NCBI GenBank assembly: GCA_964482235.1 | Contig: CAYZWU010000016.1 | Coordinates: 34,002-98,001 of the forward strand | DNA from: CAYZWU01 sp964482235 | GTDB lineage: Bacteria; Planctomycetota; B15-G4; CAYZWU01 | Direction of reading: 5' to 3' | Length of the DNA: 64,000 nucleotides | Part shown: in pieces, positions 51,434 to 60,600 of the stretch | Position numbering within the stretch: the stretch's first letter is position 1 | How the letters are laid out: each line of letters begins with the position of its first letter | Notes under the pieces: model-generated | Database searches by the model: none | What the model saw: only the letters and a program-made list of their open reading frames with translations | What the model was told of the DNA's origin: nothing | Position numbers and translations under genes: made by a program

Positions 51434-52581
51434 CGATCCTCTACGAATGCTGCGAGTGCCGAAAGATGCTCTCGAGCCGCGAGGTGATCTATCTCTGTCC
51501 CGTTTGTTCCGCGGCCCATCAGGCCAAGGGAACGCTGAGGGGCGTTCTGCGCGTTGCGCTGCCGATCAGCGATCTGAAGAAGTCACTCGATCCCCGCACC
51601 TTCGATCCCCTGGACCTTCTGCCCTTCGAGCGCGCGTCCATTCCCGATTATCCGGTGGGCGGCACGCCCCTCGTCGCACCGGCGAGGATCCGGAAGGATC
51701 TCGGATTCTCGAACCTCTTTCTCAAGGACGAGAGCGGCAATCCGACGGGATCGCTCAAGGACCGCGCCTCGCTGCTCGTGGCCGCCCAGGCCCTCGATCG
51801 CGGCATCGGGAAGGTGGTGCTCGCGTCGACGGGAAACGCGGCATCGGCCATGGCCGGCGTCGGCGCCAGCTGCGGCCTCGAGGTCAAGGTCTTCGTGCCG
51901 GCCGACGCCCCTGCGGCCAAGCTGGCGCAGATCCGCATCTTCGGCGCCGAGGTCGTGCTCGTGGACGGCACGTACGACGATGCCTACGAGCTCTCCCTCG
52001 GGGAGACGGAGGAATGCGGCGGCCTGAACAGGAACACGGCCTACAACCCCATGACGATCGAGGGCAAGAAGACGGCGGCGCTCGAGATCTTCAGGCAGCT
52101 CGGCGGCAGGGCGCCCGACGTGATCTTCGTGCCCGTGGGCGACGGCGTCATTCTCTCGGGGATCGCCAAGGGATTCTCCGACCTGAAGGCGCTCGGCTGG
52201 ATCGGCGCGGTTCCCCGGATCGCCGCCGTCCAGGCCGAAGGCAGCAACGCCATCGTGGCCGGCATCGAGGGCGGGGAGGTGGTCCCGGCCATACCGGCGC
52301 GCACCATCGCCGACTCGATCCGCGTGGAGGTGCCGCGCAACGGCGTCATGGCGTTGAAGGACATCGCGGCCTCGCGAGGATTCGGCGTGACGGTAAGCGA
52401 TGAAGAAATCCGCGCCGCGCAGGAATACCTGGGCCGGCAGTCGGGCCTCTTCGTCGAGCCGGCGGCCGCCTGCTCCTTCGCCGGTTTCCTCGCATCGCGG
52501 GCAAGGCTCGATGCTGGAGCCGATGTGGTGATCCTGCTCACCGGCTCGGGCTTGAAGGACCTCTCCTCCCTGCGCGCCTGA
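51430..52581 (+). CDS. Threonine-synthase-like PLP enzyme with N-terminal zinc ribbon
   Basis: The 383-residue protein begins with a Cys-rich segment (YECCECRKML and CPVC at 23-26) that can form a zinc ribbon, then a fold-type II PLP core: ESGNPTGSLKDRAS with the PLP Lys at 110, STGNAASAMAGVG and a C-terminal LLTGSGLKD. This is the short threonine synthase layout. Its place at the end of a purine-type operon, GTGA-coupled to ygeW, makes a catabolic beta- or gamma-elimination role at least as likely as threonine synthesis. With the 45345 gene product it gives the operon two PLP enzymes of the same fold. Confidence 0.85.
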   Translation: MTILYECCECRKMLSSREVIYLCPVCSAAHQAKGTLRGVLRVALPISDLKKSLDPRTFDPLDLLPFERASIPDYPVGGTPLVAPARIRKDLGFSNLFLKDESGNPTGSLKDRASLLVAAQALDRGIGKVVLASTGNAASAMAGVGASCGLEVKVFVPADAPAAKLAQIRIFGAEVVLVDGTYDDAYELSLGETEECGGLNRNTAYNPMTIEGKKTAALEIFRQLGGRAPDVIFVPVGDGVILSGIAKGFSDLKALGWIGAVPRIAAVQAEGSNAIVAGIEGGEVVPAIPARTIADSIRVEVPRNGVMALKDIAASRGFGVTVSDEEIRAAQEYLGRQSGLFVEPAAACSFAGFLASRARLDAGADVVILLTGSGLKDLSSLRA

Positions 52582-52704
52582 TTTTCCCGGATGATGTTTG
52601 AAAAGGCAGGCCGGTTTCAAAATGAGCCGGAACCTGATATATTAACATCCATAGATCCCGTCCCCCTGAAAAGGCACAGCACGATTCCTGTCTGGAGAGA
52701 GAAA

Positions 52705-54402
52705 ATGAAAGCAGCCGTCATCAGCCTCATACTTCCCTGCATTCTCCTTTGCGCGAACCTGGCAGCCGGCGACGGGACCGTCCGCTCGTGGGAGGAGGTC
52801 ACCCCTGCCGGCGTCTTCACCAGGCATGAGTTCGACGGCGGCCAGATCAACTCCTTCGGCGTCGTGTCGCCCGGAACATCGAACACGGCACCCGGTCTTC
52901 TCTGGAACTACCCGGACAGCGGACTCTACTGGATCGCGGGCAACGTCTCGATCGGCAACAGGGGAACCCAGGTCTGCGCCGTATGCGAGCTCAACAACGA
53001 GAAGGTGGAGCTCTTCTCCGTCTTCGACGGCAATCCTCCCGTGCCGATCTGGACCGACAGCTCGATCTACCAGACGTCGTCGGGCTACGGATGCTCCTCC
53101 CCGTCGAAAGGCGACCGTCACGTGGTGATGTACCACGTGAACAACCCGGACATCATGAACAGAACGCCCTGGGTTCACTGCTACACCTCGGCCTCTGCCA
53201 CGCCGATCTGGACCTGGAGCTACCCGCACACGATCAACTACGGCACGAGAATGGCCGTGGACCGGGACTTCACCATCGTGGCCATCGCCATCTACAACAA
53301 CAACACCGGCATGCTCGACCTCTTCTTCCTCGATCCGGACACGGGCGTCGAGATCAGCTCCTACTCCCAGGTATCGAAGGGCCTCCGCGGTTTCGATCTC
53401 TCGGCCGACGGCTCGACGCTCTACTTCCACGACGGCTCGTACGATGTGAGCATCTTCGACATCGCCACCCTGTCGGTGGTCCACACGGCAAGGACTGGCG
53501 GCTCCTTCGACAGCCACTGCATCTCCGGCGACGGGACCAAGTTCGCCTTCGGCGGCTTCGGCGCGGTCGAGATCCACGAGAAGGTCGGCTCGAGCTGGAC
53601 CTCGCACACCTTCTCCACCGGCTCGGGGAACTACGGCGATGAGATGGACTTCTCCGACGACGGAACGACGCTGGGATTCGGCGTCACCCAGTACTCGCCC
53701 ACATACACGAAGTGCGAGGGCTACATCATGGACGTGGCCACGAAGACGATCCTCTCCCACGTCACGTGGAACAGCTCCGGCACGTACCAGGACGTGTGCG
53801 TCGATGCCGCGATCAGCCGCGACGGCCGATACTTCGCGCTGGGGCGGTGGGGAGACGAGTTCGACACGAACGACGAGGTGCAGATCATCGAGCGCGGCTC
53901 GAACACTCCCGTCGGGAGCATCGACACGAGGGGATCGGTCTACAGCACGGACATCTCGGCCGACGGGCAGGTCACCGTGTCGGGCGGCAAGAAGATTCAT
54001 GCCAACGTATCCGGCAAGGGCGGCGACGTGGACTGCCTCGACCTGGGCAACGAGGACATTATGGTGCGGGGCAAGCCGATCGCCGGAGGAACGATCGACC
54101 TGGAGGTTCACGGCTCGCCGGGCTGGAGCTACATCCCCTATCGCTGCACCGGCGACGTCCCCGAGGGTGCGACCACATCTTATGCAAGCGGAACGCTCTA
54201 CCTCGACATCACGCCGCCGAACACCTTCATGCTGATGTACGTGGGGATCATGCCGGGAGCGGGAATGGCTTCCGACACGCTTGCCGTTCCCAGCTTTCCC
54301 GGCGCCGTGGGGCTGACGCGCTACGTGCAGGTCGTTTTCACCAACGACTACGTCAACTACCTTCTCAGCAAGGATTACGTGGCCATCACGATCCTTCCCT
54401 GA
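52705..54402 (+). CDS. Secreted beta-propeller protein of unknown function
   Basis: The 565-residue product has a signal peptide (MKAAVISLILPCILLCANLA) and a repeat-rich body of WD40/YVTN-like strands, for example FDLSADGSTLYFHDGSYDVS, SGDGTKFAFGGFGAV, MDFSDDGTTLGFGV and ISRDGRYFALGRWG. About 110 C-terminal residues (from GKPIAGGTIDLEVHGSPG) form a separate strand domain with a layout like the end of the beta-helix protein encoded at 43037. The ATG has GGAGAGAG just upstream. It is 123 bases after the purine-type operon and may have its own promoter. No catalytic motif was seen. Confidence 0.72.
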   Translation: MKAAVISLILPCILLCANLAAGDGTVRSWEEVTPAGVFTRHEFDGGQINSFGVVSPGTSNTAPGLLWNYPDSGLYWIAGNVSIGNRGTQVCAVCELNNEKVELFSVFDGNPPVPIWTDSSIYQTSSGYGCSSPSKGDRHVVMYHVNNPDIMNRTPWVHCYTSASATPIWTWSYPHTINYGTRMAVDRDFTIVAIAIYNNNTGMLDLFFLDPDTGVEISSYSQVSKGLRGFDLSADGSTLYFHDGSYDVSIFDIATLSVVHTARTGGSFDSHCISGDGTKFAFGGFGAVEIHEKVGSSWTSHTFSTGSGNYGDEMDFSDDGTTLGFGVTQYSPTYTKCEGYIMDVATKTILSHVTWNSSGTYQDVCVDAAISRDGRYFALGRWGDEFDTNDEVQIIERGSNTPVGSIDTRGSVYSTDISADGQVTVSGGKKIHANVSGKGGDVDCLDLGNEDIMVRGKPIAGGTIDLEVHGSPGWSYIPYRCTGDVPEGATTSYASGTLYLDITPPNTFMLMYVGIMPGAGMASDTLAVPSFPGAVGLTRYVQVVFTNDYVNYLLSKDYVAITILP

Positions 54403-54403
54403 G

Positions 54404-54594
54404 GATACCGAGCCCGCGCAATCTCCGCCACATACGGGCAGCCCCACCAACGAGATAGGCACCACCCCCCCCGAAGTTGGGGGGTTNNNNNNNNNNACCC
54501 CCCCCCCCCAACCCCCCCCCACATCCGCACCGCCCCACACCCGAGTCCGCCCCCCCCCCCCGTTTTGGGGGGTTTTTTGCGCGGGCTCGGTATC
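54404..54594. other. Scaffold gap and C-tracts inside an 18-bp inverted repeat
   Basis: Perfect 18-base arms at 54404-54421 (GATACCGAGCCCGCGCAA) and 54577-54594 flank a stretch of unnatural-looking poly-C and poly-G runs with ten N at 54487-54496. The right arm is preceded by GGGGGGTTTTTT. This starts one base after the stop of the 52705 gene. Part may be a genuine terminator-like hairpin, but the homopolymers and N-run indicate unreliable assembly here, so linkage between the two sides should be treated with care. Confidence 0.8.
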
Positions 54595-54757
54595 GCCATC
54601 GCCGGTATCGCCAGATTCGCCTGAAGTAGTTGATGACTGAGGGCTCGAAATCTCGTAATCTTTACTCCTTTCAATCGCGACGGCGCGTTGGGTTTGCCTA
54701 TCGAACCGGTCGGCTCTCTTGACACGGCATGGATTTATTACCTTCGGGAGATCTCAG

Positions 54758-56647
54758 ATGGCGTTTACCCTTTCGGGACGGACCGTGGAAAAGATCGCGC
54801 TCTTCGGATCCGGTCCTGCAGCCGCGGACCTGGCACTCTTCTTCAGCACCGCTTTTGTTCGGAACAGCGTCTCGATCGTGATGATCGACCAGACGGACGC
54901 GCGCCTCGAGGAGGCGGCGGCCCGGATCCGCGAGAAGATCGCAGAGGGCAGCAAGGGCAAGCCGATGAAGCCTGAGCTGGCGGAAGCCGTTCTTGGCGGC
55001 ATCCGCTTCTCGACCGACCCGGCCGAGGCATCCGGCGCCGTTCTGGCTGTCGACGCCTCGGAAGAAGGCCCTGGAAAGCGGGTGAATGCGGCGCATCTCG
55101 ACGACACCCTGCCGGAGGACACGATCGTGGCGATCGTGACCGATTCGATCGATCTCGACGATCTCTTCAACGGATTGAAGAGGAAGGAGCGCTGGCTGGC
55201 GCTCCATTTCTGCCAACCTCTCGCAAGGAACATGCTGGTCGAGATCGCCCCGGCCCCGGAAACGAAGGTGGCGACGGTCGACTTCGTATCGCAGCTCCTC
55301 GAGCTGTCAGGCAAGCTGCCGATCGTGACGCGGGACGGACACTCCTGCTTCGCAGCAAGCTCGTTCCGCCATCGCCTCGCGCAGGCCGCAAGACTCTGCG
55401 TGACGCGGGGCGAGGCAACGGAAGCCGATCTGGATGCCCTGGCTGCCGCCGCCCTCGGCTCCCCCCTCTTCACTCCTGGAAAGGGAAAGGAGGCGCCGGC
55501 CTGCGCGGACGAGGCGGCCCAGGCTCTCACCGGCAGGCTGAAAGGCGCCTGCTTCCTCCTGGCCTCGGCTCTGGTCGAATCGGGTACCGCGTCGATCGAG
55601 GATCTGGACCTGGCCCTGGAGATCGGTTTCAAGATGAAGGGCCCCTTCGCCCTGATGAACAGGGAAGGGATCGCCCGAGCGCTCGAGCTCGCCGAGGAAT
55701 ACGCGGCAGCGGCTGAAGGCGTCGAGGTTCCCGCGATCCTCCGGAACCAGGCGGCGTCGGGAGAGCCCTGGTTCATCCCCGTGGTGCTCAGGCGCGACTT
55801 CGATGACGTCGCCCTGGTGACCATTCGCAGGCCCCGCTTCCTGAACGCCCTGGACAGGGATGTCTTCTCCCAGATCAGGTCGGTCTTCGAATCGGTGAAG
55901 CAGGACGGCGCCATCAAGGCCGCCGTCCTGACCGGCTTCGGAATCAAGGCCTTTGTCTCGGGCGCCGACATCCGCGAGCTGTCCCGGCTGAAGGGTCCTG
56001 ACGAAGGGTACGCACTCTCGTCCCGAGGGCAGAAGATCTTCACCGGCGTCGAGAACCTTGGCAAGCCTGTCGTGGCCGCCATGAACGGCCTCGCCTTCGG
56101 CGGCGGCAACGAGTGCGCCATGGCCTGCACCGTGCGGATCGCCGTGAAGGGAACCAAGGTCCTGGCCGGGCAGCCCGAGCCGAACCTCGGGCTGATCCCC
56201 GGTTACGGCGGAACGCAGCGCCTGCCGCGGTTGATCGGTATGGAAAGAGCCTGGTCCCTGCTTCGCATCGGCAATCCCATCTCCTCTTCCGAGGCCAGGG
56301 AATGGGGGCTCGTGCTCGAGGAGGTGGCACGCGAGGAGCTGATCGACGAGGCGATGCGGCTTGCCCGCGGCATCGCATCCGGTGCGATCTCCGTTCCGGC
56401 GATCCCCAAAGGGCCCATCGATCTACCCGACGATCTGCCGGAGATCGACGTTGGACATCTCTCGCGCAAGGCGGACGAGATCATTCGCAGAACGATTATC
56501 GAGGGAGCGGGGATGTCCCTTGAAGAAGGGCTCGAGCTCGAGGCACGTGGCTTTGGAGAGTGCTTTGGGACGAAGGATACCCGAATCGGGTTGGAAAACT
56601 TTCTCACCAATGGGCCGCGGAGCAAGGCTGAGTTTACTCACTCCTGA
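54758..56647 (+). CDS. Bifunctional 3-hydroxyacyl-CoA dehydrogenase / enoyl-CoA hydratase (HAD-ECH order)
   Basis: The 629-residue protein joins an N-terminal 3-hydroxyacyl-CoA dehydrogenase to a C-terminal crotonase domain, the reverse of FadB order; archaeal crotonyl-CoA hydratase/dehydrogenases share it. In the first part, LFGSGPAAADL replaces the usual GxGxMG nucleotide loop, while HFCQPLARNMLVEI keeps the catalytic His (H150). The hydratase part has FVSGADIREL and both catalytic Glu, E452 (GGGNECAMAC) and E474 (GQPEPNLGLIPGYGG). It should act in fatty-acid or hydroxybutyryl-CoA metabolism; the altered loop may weaken NAD binding. The ATG at 54758 has GGGAG seven bases upstream. It ends just before a mobile element. 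Confidence 0.88.
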   Translation: MAFTLSGRTVEKIALFGSGPAAADLALFFSTAFVRNSVSIVMIDQTDARLEEAAARIREKIAEGSKGKPMKPELAEAVLGGIRFSTDPAEASGAVLAVDASEEGPGKRVNAAHLDDTLPEDTIVAIVTDSIDLDDLFNGLKRKERWLALHFCQPLARNMLVEIAPAPETKVATVDFVSQLLELSGKLPIVTRDGHSCFAASSFRHRLAQAARLCVTRGEATEADLDALAAAALGSPLFTPGKGKEAPACADEAAQALTGRLKGACFLLASALVESGTASIEDLDLALEIGFKMKGPFALMNREGIARALELAEEYAAAAEGVEVPAILRNQAASGEPWFIPVVLRRDFDDVALVTIRRPRFLNALDRDVFSQIRSVFESVKQDGAIKAAVLTGFGIKAFVSGADIRELSRLKGPDEGYALSSRGQKIFTGVENLGKPVVAAMNGLAFGGGNECAMACTVRIAVKGTKVLAGQPEPNLGLIPGYGGTQRLPRLIGMERAWSLLRIGNPISSSEAREWGLVLEEVAREELIDEAMRLARGIASGAISVPAIPKGPIDLPDDLPEIDVGHLSRKADEIIRRTIIEGAGMSLEEGLELEARGFGECFGTKDTRIGLENFLTNGPRSKAEFTHS

Positions 56648-56654
56648 GTTGGAA

Positions 56655-57460
56655 TGCGTTATTGGGCGCCTGCGGGCGGTTCTGTGAGGTCCATGTCCGA
56701 GGTTGGACGTCGGAAGACCTCCTCCGTCAGCTCCTTGATCATGGAGACGATGGGATCGAGGGCCGGACGGAGGCACTCGGGGATGCCCTCTTCGGCCTTT
56801 CGGTGGAAAGACGCTGTCGAACAGCCGGCAAGCCGGGCACCGAATATCTTGGTGAGACCGCGGGCATGGGTGATCAGCCTGGCCCGCGTCCTGACCAGGA
56901 TGTCCCGGCTCCGAAGAAATGCCAGATCCTTCTGCGCGGACACGCCCCGATGCTGAACGGGACACAGGAGCTGGACGTCGAACCGCGCAAGGCGAGCCAG
57001 CTTGTCAGCATCCGACCTGTCCGTCTTGTTATGGCTCTTGTAGATCAAGGGGATCTGTCTCGGATTCGCCACGATGATCTCGTGCCCGCATTCCTCGAGC
57101 AGGTGCTGCACCCAGTGGGAATGGGCGCCTACCTCGAAGGCGATCCGTGACGGCTTGTGCCTGAGGAAGTACTTTTTTAGCGCAACAGCCGTCGTAGCTA
57201 CCCGATCCTCTCTGATCACTTCTCCTTCCAGTCCGATGCAGACAATGTGGCTCTTTCGGTCGCCAAGATCCAAACCAAACGTTAACTCTGAAACGGTTCT
57301 GGTAGAATTCTTCATGGTCAGCCTCCTTTTGTTTGGGCCCTCGAGCCCGAAAAAATCTTGCAGACCATTTTAGGTACTGCGCCGGGAGGCTGGCCTTCTC
57401 ATTTCATCTTTAAAACCTCGAACATGGACCTCACAGAACCGATTGGGGGCGTCTTACGCA
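56655..57460 (-). mobile_element. Small IS110-type element bounded by inverted repeats
   Basis: A 25-base segment CGGTTCTGTGAGGTCCATGT + CCGAG at 56677-56701 recurs inverted at 57417-57441 with one mismatch, and the match continues imperfectly to TGCGT/ACGCA ends at 56655 and 57460. The 806-bp unit carries one transposase gene on the minus strand. IS110 elements often lack terminal repeats; IS1111-type ones have short subterminal repeats, so these are unusually long. No target-site duplication was seen. The 145 bases between the gene start and the right end could correspond to the upstream region that encodes a guide (bridge) RNA in IS110 elements. Confidence 0.65.
56659..57315 (-). CDS. IS110-family transposase, DEDD domain only (truncated)
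   Basis: The 218-residue product has the RuvC-like DEDD catalytic set of IS110 transposases: GLDLGDRKSHIV (first Asp), AFEVGAHSHWV (Glu) and NKTDRSDADKLARLA (last two Asp). It ends about where the coiled coil would begin. The C-terminal Tnp_20 domain, with its IPGIG-type motif and the catalytic Ser, is absent, so it is around 100-150 residues shorter than usual and probably cannot transpose alone. A strong AGGAGG lies eight bases upstream of the ATG. The last residues and the stop codon fall within the left inverted repeat, next to the end of the HAD-ECH gene. Confidence 0.85.
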   Translation of the reverse strand: MKNSTRTVSELTFGLDLGDRKSHIVCIGLEGEVIREDRVATTAVALKKYFLRHKPSRIAFEVGAHSHWVQHLLEECGHEIIVANPRQIPLIYKSHNKTDRSDADKLARLARFDVQLLCPVQHRGVSAQKDLAFLRSRDILVRTRARLITHARGLTKIFGARLAGCSTASFHRKAEEGIPECLRPALDPIVSMIKELTEEVFRRPTSDMDLTEPPAGAQ

Positions 57461-57628
57461 GTACAGGTGTGAATGACCGTTGCATGGGAGTTGGTGAGAA
57501 AGTGAATTGAAGTGTGAGGGGAACCTCGCGCCATGGTGATCGGGGTTTGAGGTGCGTTTCTCACCGAAAACTGACCGCCGCGGCGTGTCATCTGACCCGG
57601 TGCTTTACGGTTTGTTTTTACGGCCCTC
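57316..57628. other. Region upstream of the transposase gene
   Basis: This 313-base gap holds the ribosome site of the transposase, a small GGGC/GCCC hairpin near 57340-57355, the right inverted repeat (57417-57460) and then about 170 bases with no recognised gene. Bases near 57550-57600 (ctcaccgaaaactgaccgcc) look like the end of another insertion sequence, but no second transposase is present. Part may encode a bridge RNA. Confidence 0.4.
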
Positions 57629-60600
57629 TCACCACTTGAAATATTCCCTTGCCAGCCAGCGGGCCGGGATCTTTTCGATCCTCTCCATCTCCTTCAGGGC
57701 CGCATCCACGCCTCCCGTGGATAGGGCGGAGAGTAGCGAATCCCGGAAGCGGAACAGATCCGACTGCTGCTCCTCGATTTTCTCCAGGTTGGCGATCAGG
57801 GTTTCGATGGCCGGGCGCTCCTTGCCCGGCTTCAGCTTCTTGCGTGTCTTCTGCATGAGGTCGAAAGCCCGGGTCCAGGCCTGGGCTCTCTCGCTCCTGA
57901 GGAAGGGACGCAGAGCCGTATCTGTCCTTGAATCGACCTTCCGGCCCATCAGCCTGCTCCAGGAGAGAAGGACCGTGACGGCCGGTTCAGCCTCGTAGCG
58001 CGACAGGGTGACGGCAACGGCCTCCATGCAGGCCAGCGATGTGTCAACCATGTCGAGGACTGCGCGGGCCTCGACGATCTCCGGGGCTTCGAGGCCGTTG
58101 AAATCCCTGGCCGACTGGAGAAGGGGCAGGGCCGTTTCCAGATCGCCGTCGGCAAGAGCCGGCCTGCCGGTCTCGGCCCAGCCTGATCGCCACTCGTGAA
58201 GCGCCTTGAGCTTCTTCCGCTTCACCAGGTCGTTGAGCGGCGGTTCCACGTAGCTCTCGAGCCCCTTGCGCCAGCCCTTGTTGAGCAGGAAGCCGGGATC
58301 GCCCTCCCACACCACCTTGTGATCGATATCGAGAAGCAAAAGACGTGGCATGTTGAAGCGCTGGATCGCGTACTTCTCGAACATGGCTCCGTACCCCTTG
58401 CCCCGGTAAACGTCCACGCAGACCGATCCTGGAAAAGGATGGGAGATCAGGTACTCGTCGATCGCGGCCCTGTCCTCCGGCGCGGCCACGGAGATGATGT
58501 TCAGACCGGCCGGGGCGTACTGCTCGGCCATGAAGTTCAGCCACCCGTCGATGGGGATCAGCTCGTTCTGCTTCTTGTTCCAGAAGACGAGGAGGGTCGG
58601 CGCGGGCCCCCTGTCGTCCCAGCCGGTGCGCTGCTCCTGGACCCAGATCACGCTGTCGAACCAGGGAGGAACCTGTCCGAGCCAGCTTCCGCCCAGGCTT
58701 CCGCCCGTCTTCTGCGCCAGGTTCTCGAGCTTCTCCATCCGGATATCGCGCTCGATCCGGGCGCCCGGATCGCGAGGCTGCCGCGCGAGAAAGCGGATGT
58801 TGCGGTACCTTGCCGATCCGACGCCGGTGATCAGTCCGAAGCTTCCCCTGAGGACATCGAGGTTCGGAAACTCCTGGGTGACGATGAGCTCGTTGTCGAA
58901 CCAGACGTCGACGAAGCGCCCCGTCACATCGAGGCGCAGCTTGTGCCAGCCGCCGCCGCGCGAGTCGACGGAGTTGTGGCGCCAGATCTGGTAGTTGTTC
59001 GATCCGTAGAAGCTTGTCAGATCGACGAAGCCCTTGCGGGCTCGGGTCACGCCGCCCGTCGAGCTGTCCAGCGGCCTGGGAAAGTAGATGAGAGCGTGGA
59101 ACATCTGATCGCTCTTCCGCCCGAAGACCAGCCCGCAGAATGTGTTCTGCCCCGTGCGCGAGAGGACCTCGGCCTCGAGGGAGAAATCGCCGTAAGTGAC
59201 CCTGTCCAGGGTGAGGAACTGGTAGTCGAACCGGTTCTGATCATAGGTATCGAACTGGGAGAAAAGAACGGGCCCCTCGGGCGTGAACGTTTTGCTGCCA
59301 CTCGTCACCCAGCCGTCCAGGTTCTTCTCGTTGAAGGCCAGCTCCCAGATCCAGATCGACTTCTGCGCCTCTCGCACGCCCTTCTCGAAGATCTTGAAGA
59401 TCTCGGGATCGCCCAGAGCGGTTCCGAGCCGCCAGCTCACGTCCATGGTCATCATCGGCAGGCCTTCGACCAGGTAGCGCTGGGCCAGCCCGCGGGCCGT
59501 GGCCCAGAGCTCCTCGTGAATCCGGTTGAGCGTCCGCCACTTGGGATCCCACTTGGCCAGAAGCTTCTCGGCACTGCGGATCGCCTTCTCGTCCACCTTG
59601 TCCTCGAATTCGAGGATGCGGATCGCCTGGTGGACCAGCTTGCTGGCGCGGTCGGTGTTCTTCCGGCTGTCTGCCAGGAAATCGGCGAACTCCAGGAGAA
59701 GCTCCACCGACTCCGAGTACTCCACCACCCCCTTTTCGAAAAACTCCTGGGCATCGTCCAGGTCGCCCCGCTTGATGGCATTGCGCGCCCATTCGAGGTA
59801 GGGATGGCGGACCATGACCTTTCCCGATTCCTCGTCTCGGAGCTTGAGGATCCACTCCTTCCACACAGCGTCGAGCTCGGCGACAGTGCGCGGCAGGGCG
59901 AGGCCGTTCTTCTTCGATGAGAAGCCCTTGGTCGGCTTCGAGGGATTGCCAAGGACGACCTCCTCGAAGTTCCGGATCGCACCCTCCCCCACGCGCCCGC
60001 CCGACTTGTCGATGAATTCGCGGAAGGAAGCCCTGTAGACGAACCGGCCGTCGAGAGGATCCTGGTAGTTGTAGAGGAAATAGGCCAGTCCCCACGTGGG
60101 GGCATACCAGGCCGGCCCCCAGCTGTACTTGTTCTCCAGGAGGATGCGGAACGTGGGCGACTTCTCGGGCGACGAATCGGACAGCTTTTCGGCGTTCATG
60201 CCGTCCATGTGGTCCGACATCCAGCCCTTCTCCATCCGCTGCGCCAGGGGGAAGAGCCGGTGATTGGCCGGCATGTTCATCAGCACGGTGCCGTTCGGCA
60301 AGATCCGGCAGCCTTCGAAGAAGCAGGCCAGCCCCTCGTTGAGCCACCCCACCGCATTTGTGGCCAGGGCGATGAACTGGTGCGCCGCTTCGTGGAAAAG
60401 GGTGGTGATCATCCCCTCGAACCCGCCGTTGCCGATGTAGGTCTCCACGGCGCTGCCGGTGAAATGGCCGCCCGACCACTCGACGGGCGGTCCGATACCG
60501 AGGCTCAGATACTCGTCCCTGTTCTTGAAGATGTGCAGGTTGATCTTCGGTACGCTCCGGCCGTCCTCTTCCGAGCCGTACCGGAAGAAGATCCTGTAGA

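Noticed and set aside
57461..57628. A second insertion sequence next to the IS110-like element
   Set aside because: Only a short end-like stretch was seen; no transposase or inverted repeat pair supports a separate element.
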